Below, one piece after another: positions 41,989 to 43,825 of a stretch of DNA of 43,825 nt. The notes under the pieces were generated by a model. That model was not told where the DNA came from, ran no database searches, and was given only the letters and a program-made list of their open reading frames with translations. Origin of the DNA: an uncultured Eubacteriales bacterium (lineage in GTDB: Bacteria; Bacillota; Clostridia; Christensenellales; Aristaeellaceae); assembly GCA_900316415.1 (NCBI GenBank), contig ONCV01000018.1:1-43825 (forward strand), written 5' to 3'. Within the stretch, counting starts at the first letter, position 1, and each line of letters begins with the position of its first letter. The translations under genes were made by a program, and so were the position numbers.

Positions 41989-43647
41989 ATGGACATTCAG
42001 TCCCAGTATGAGGCCTGGCTGGCCTGCCCCGCCATGCCGGAGGAGCTTCTGGCCGACCTGCGCTCCATGGATGAATCCGCGAAGAACGACAGCTTTTACC
42101 GGGATCTGGCCTTCGGCACCGGCGGCCTGCGCGGCGTGCTCGGCGCGGGCACCAACCGGATGAATTTCTTCACCGTCATGCGGGCCACCCGCGGGCTCGG
42201 TGCCTATCTGAAGGAGGCGTACGACGCCCCCTCCGTGGCCCTGTCCTGCGACAGCCGCATCCATTCCCGGGATTTCGTGGAACTGACCGCCGCCGTGCTG
42301 GGCGAAATGGGTATCCGGGTTTATCTGTATCCGAAGCTCCAGCCCACGCCCATGCTTTCCTTCGCCGTGCGCCATCTGGGCTGCTCCGCCGGCGTCATGG
42401 TCACCGCGTCCCATAATCCCGCCAAGTTCAACGGATACAAGGTCTACGGGGACGACGGCTGCCAGATCACCCTGGAGGCTGCGGACCAGATCACCGGGTA
42501 TATTCAGCGCCAGCCCGTTCTGGCGGATGCGCTGCCCGCCCTGCAGCCCTGCCTGGATTCCGGGATCGTTTCCTACATCACGGAGGAGACGATCGAGGCC
42601 TATTATGAGCGGATTCTTTCCCTGCGGGTGCACCCCTGCGATGTTCCCCTCCATGTGGTCTATTCCCCGCTGAACGGCGCGGGCAATGTGCCCGTGCGCG
42701 AGATTCTCCGCCGGATGGGAAACATCCGGGTGGACGTGGTCGCGGAGCAGGAGCATCCCGACGGCCATTTCCCCACCTGTCCCTATCCGAATCCGGAAAT
42801 CCGGGAGGCCATGGATCTGGCCATCCGCAAATGCGTCGAAACCGGGGCGGATCTCTGCTTCGCCACGGATCCGGATTCCGACCGCATGGGCGCCGGCGTC
42901 CGGGTGGGCAATGAAGTCACCCTGATCTCCGGCAACGAGATGGGCGTCCTGATGCTGGATTACCTGTCCAGCCACCGGACTTCCGCCTCCGCCCTGCCGC
43001 CCGTGGCGGTGAAGACCATCGTTTCCACCAACATGGCGGACGCCCTCTGCCAAAAGCGGGGCATCGAGCTGCGCAATGTGCTCACCGGCTTCAAGTTCAT
43101 CTGCGAGCAGATTCATTTCCTGGATGAGCAGAACCAGACGGATCGCTTCCTCTTTGGCTTCGAGGAAAGCTACGGCTATCTCTCCGGAACCTTCGTCCGG
43201 GACAAGGATGCCGTCAACGCGTCCCTCCTGCTGTGCGAAATGGCCGCAAACCTGAAGGCGGAAGGAAAGACCCTGCTGGACCGGCTGGCGGAGCTTCGCC
43301 GCGAGTTCGGCTTCTTTGCCCAGGAGACCCTGACCTTCCAGTATGAAGGCCAGGACGGCGCCCTGCGCATGCAGGCCATCATGAAGGATCTTCGCCGGCC
43401 CCTGGCCGATTTCCCGGATCCCCTGATCCGGTCCGCCCGCCGCGTGGATTACCTGAATGATGACACCGGCCTGCCGAAGAGCGACGTGGTGGAGTTCAAT
43501 CTGGAAAACGGCTGGAAGTTCATCATCCGGCCCTCCGGCACGGAGCCCAAGCTCAAGGCCTATCTCTTCACCCGCGGCGCGGATCAGCCCGCCGCCCGGG
43601 AGGCGCTGGCGGCCCTGAAGCCGCTGGTTTCCTCCGTATGCCAGTAA
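41989..43647 (+). CDS. Phosphoglucomutase/phosphomannomutase-type phosphohexomutase
   Basis: Interconverts hexose 1- and 6-phosphates. 552 aa, the longer PgcA-like bacterial form. Catalytic Ser in TASHNPAKFNG, Mg site DPDSDR, sugar-binding GFEESYG and phosphate-binding RPSGTEPK. An additional GTGGLRGVLGAGTNRMN segment near residue 40 is typical of the subfamily. The ATG at 41989 has GAGGAGG seven bases upstream; the frame extends to 41881 but that stretch contains the preceding terminator. No clear promoter is seen between 41926 and 41988. Probable partner of GlgP in glycogen use. Confidence 0.94.
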   Translation: MDIQSQYEAWLACPAMPEELLADLRSMDESAKNDSFYRDLAFGTGGLRGVLGAGTNRMNFFTVMRATRGLGAYLKEAYDAPSVALSCDSRIHSRDFVELTAAVLGEMGIRVYLYPKLQPTPMLSFAVRHLGCSAGVMVTASHNPAKFNGYKVYGDDGCQITLEAADQITGYIQRQPVLADALPALQPCLDSGIVSYITEETIEAYYERILSLRVHPCDVPLHVVYSPLNGAGNVPVREILRRMGNIRVDVVAEQEHPDGHFPTCPYPNPEIREAMDLAIRKCVETGADLCFATDPDSDRMGAGVRVGNEVTLISGNEMGVLMLDYLSSHRTSASALPPVAVKTIVSTNMADALCQKRGIELRNVLTGFKFICEQIHFLDEQNQTDRFLFGFEESYGYLSGTFVRDKDAVNASLLLCEMAANLKAEGKTLLDRLAELRREFGFFAQETLTFQYEGQDGALRMQAIMKDLRRPLADFPDPLIRSARRVDYLNDDTGLPKSDVVEFNLENGWKFIIRPSGTEPKLKAYLFTRGADQPAAREALAALKPLVSSVCQ

Positions 43648-43657
43648 CAAAATAAAC

Positions 43658-43726
43658 CGCCGGGCGCCGGCGCCGCGCTTCCCCGTCCATCTTCGGGAAA
43701 GCCGGCTCCGGCGCCCGGCGTTTTTT
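43658..43726 (+). terminator. Intrinsic terminator of the phosphohexomutase gene
   Basis: Long GC-rich hairpin: 13-bp outer stem (43658-43670 with 43708-43720) around a structured loop, then six T (43721-43726). The group II intron piece begins four bases further on. Confidence 0.9.
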
Positions 43727-43729
43727 GCA

Positions 43730-43825
43730 ATAGGGTAGAGGGAGGGCGTTAACCCTCGCCCCTCCCATTGCACCGTACGTACCGGTCTGGTATACGGCGC
43801 TACATCGAAACATGGTTTCAAGTAT
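43730..43825 (-). mobile_element. Group II intron, 3' end (domains V and VI), truncated by window edge
   Basis: On the minus strand this reads GCGCCGTATACC-loop-GGTACGTACGGTGC. This is a domain V hairpin with the two-base CG bulge on its 3' arm and the CGC triad that marks class C introns (other classes have AGC). Next comes a domain VI-like GAGGG/CCCTC stem and the terminal CTACCCTAT, ending AT at 43730. The 3' exon starts TGCAAAAAA, the reverse complement of the pgm terminator tail. The intron-encoded protein lies outside the window. Confidence 0.75.

Overview
The window looks like a chromosomal segment of an uncultured, GC-rich, Gram-positive Clostridia bacterium (Firmicutes/Bacillota). 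The signs are an energy-coupling-factor (ECF) transporter core followed by truA, an IreB-family regulator, a DUF951 zinc-ribbon gene, AGGAGG-type ribosome binding sites, and secreted SH3, Ig-like and Pro/Thr-repeat proteins with Gram-positive signal peptides. A gut or rumen member of the Christensenellales is a guess, not a conclusion. No rRNA, CRISPR array, prophage or complete insertion sequence is visible. Both ends of the window are pieces of group II introns: a 5' end on the minus strand at 1-95, directly behind the terminator of the first gene, and a 3' end (domains V and VI) on the minus strand at 43730-43825, directly behind the pgm terminator. The segment is therefore probably bounded by two copies of a repeated group IIC-like intron.

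Layout. 148-3981 (-) is a very large repeat-rich SH3 surface protein. 4299-10253 (+) runs metallophosphoesterase, ecfA1, ecfA2, ecfT, truA and an FAD-dependent oxidoreductase, tightly spaced or overlapping. It converges on nth, which lies behind a secreted protein gene and asd (10255-13642, -). 13780-16838 (-) holds an unusual EF-G-like GTPase and murI. murI shares a divergent promoter region with a DUF951 gene at 17032 (+). 17328-20095 (-) is a three-gene cluster: a MotA/ExbB-like protein with a long tail, a MotB/OmpA-like protein and a small anchored protein. It resembles the ZorA-ZorB motor but has no Zorya effector genes beside it. Upstream lie a probable 6S RNA (20247-20458, -) and mscS. 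21604-25296 (-) carries a serine hydrolase and glycogen phosphorylase, then ribF, a second SH3 protein, tRNA-Pro(GGG), two small bitopic coiled-coil proteins, mnmG and an Ig-like-repeat protein, ireB, gltX and glnS. 36647-41057 (-) runs Lrp/AsnC regulator, aminotransferase, CapA-family protein and a queH-psuG fusion. The last genes, on the plus strand, are an unrecognised 177-aa protein with its own promoter and terminator, and a phosphohexomutase.

How the genes fit together. Many are translation and tRNA functions (truA, gltX, glnS, mnmG, QueH, tRNA-Pro, EF-G-like protein), cell-wall precursor and amino-acid supply (murI, asd, aminotransferase), cofactors and vitamin uptake (ribF, ECF module) and glycogen/glucose-phosphate interconversion (glgP, pgm). 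Among them are scattered envelope genes: two SH3 proteins, an Ig-repeat protein, another secreted protein, CapA, MscS and the motor-like pair. The two most unusual loci are the ZorAB-like cluster without effectors, and the single reading frame joining QueH to PsuG with an internal ribosome binding site and ATG at the junction. Fifteen sigma-A-type promoters with 17-bp spacers and eleven credible intrinsic terminators mark most transcription units. All assignments come from reading the sequence; no database search was run.
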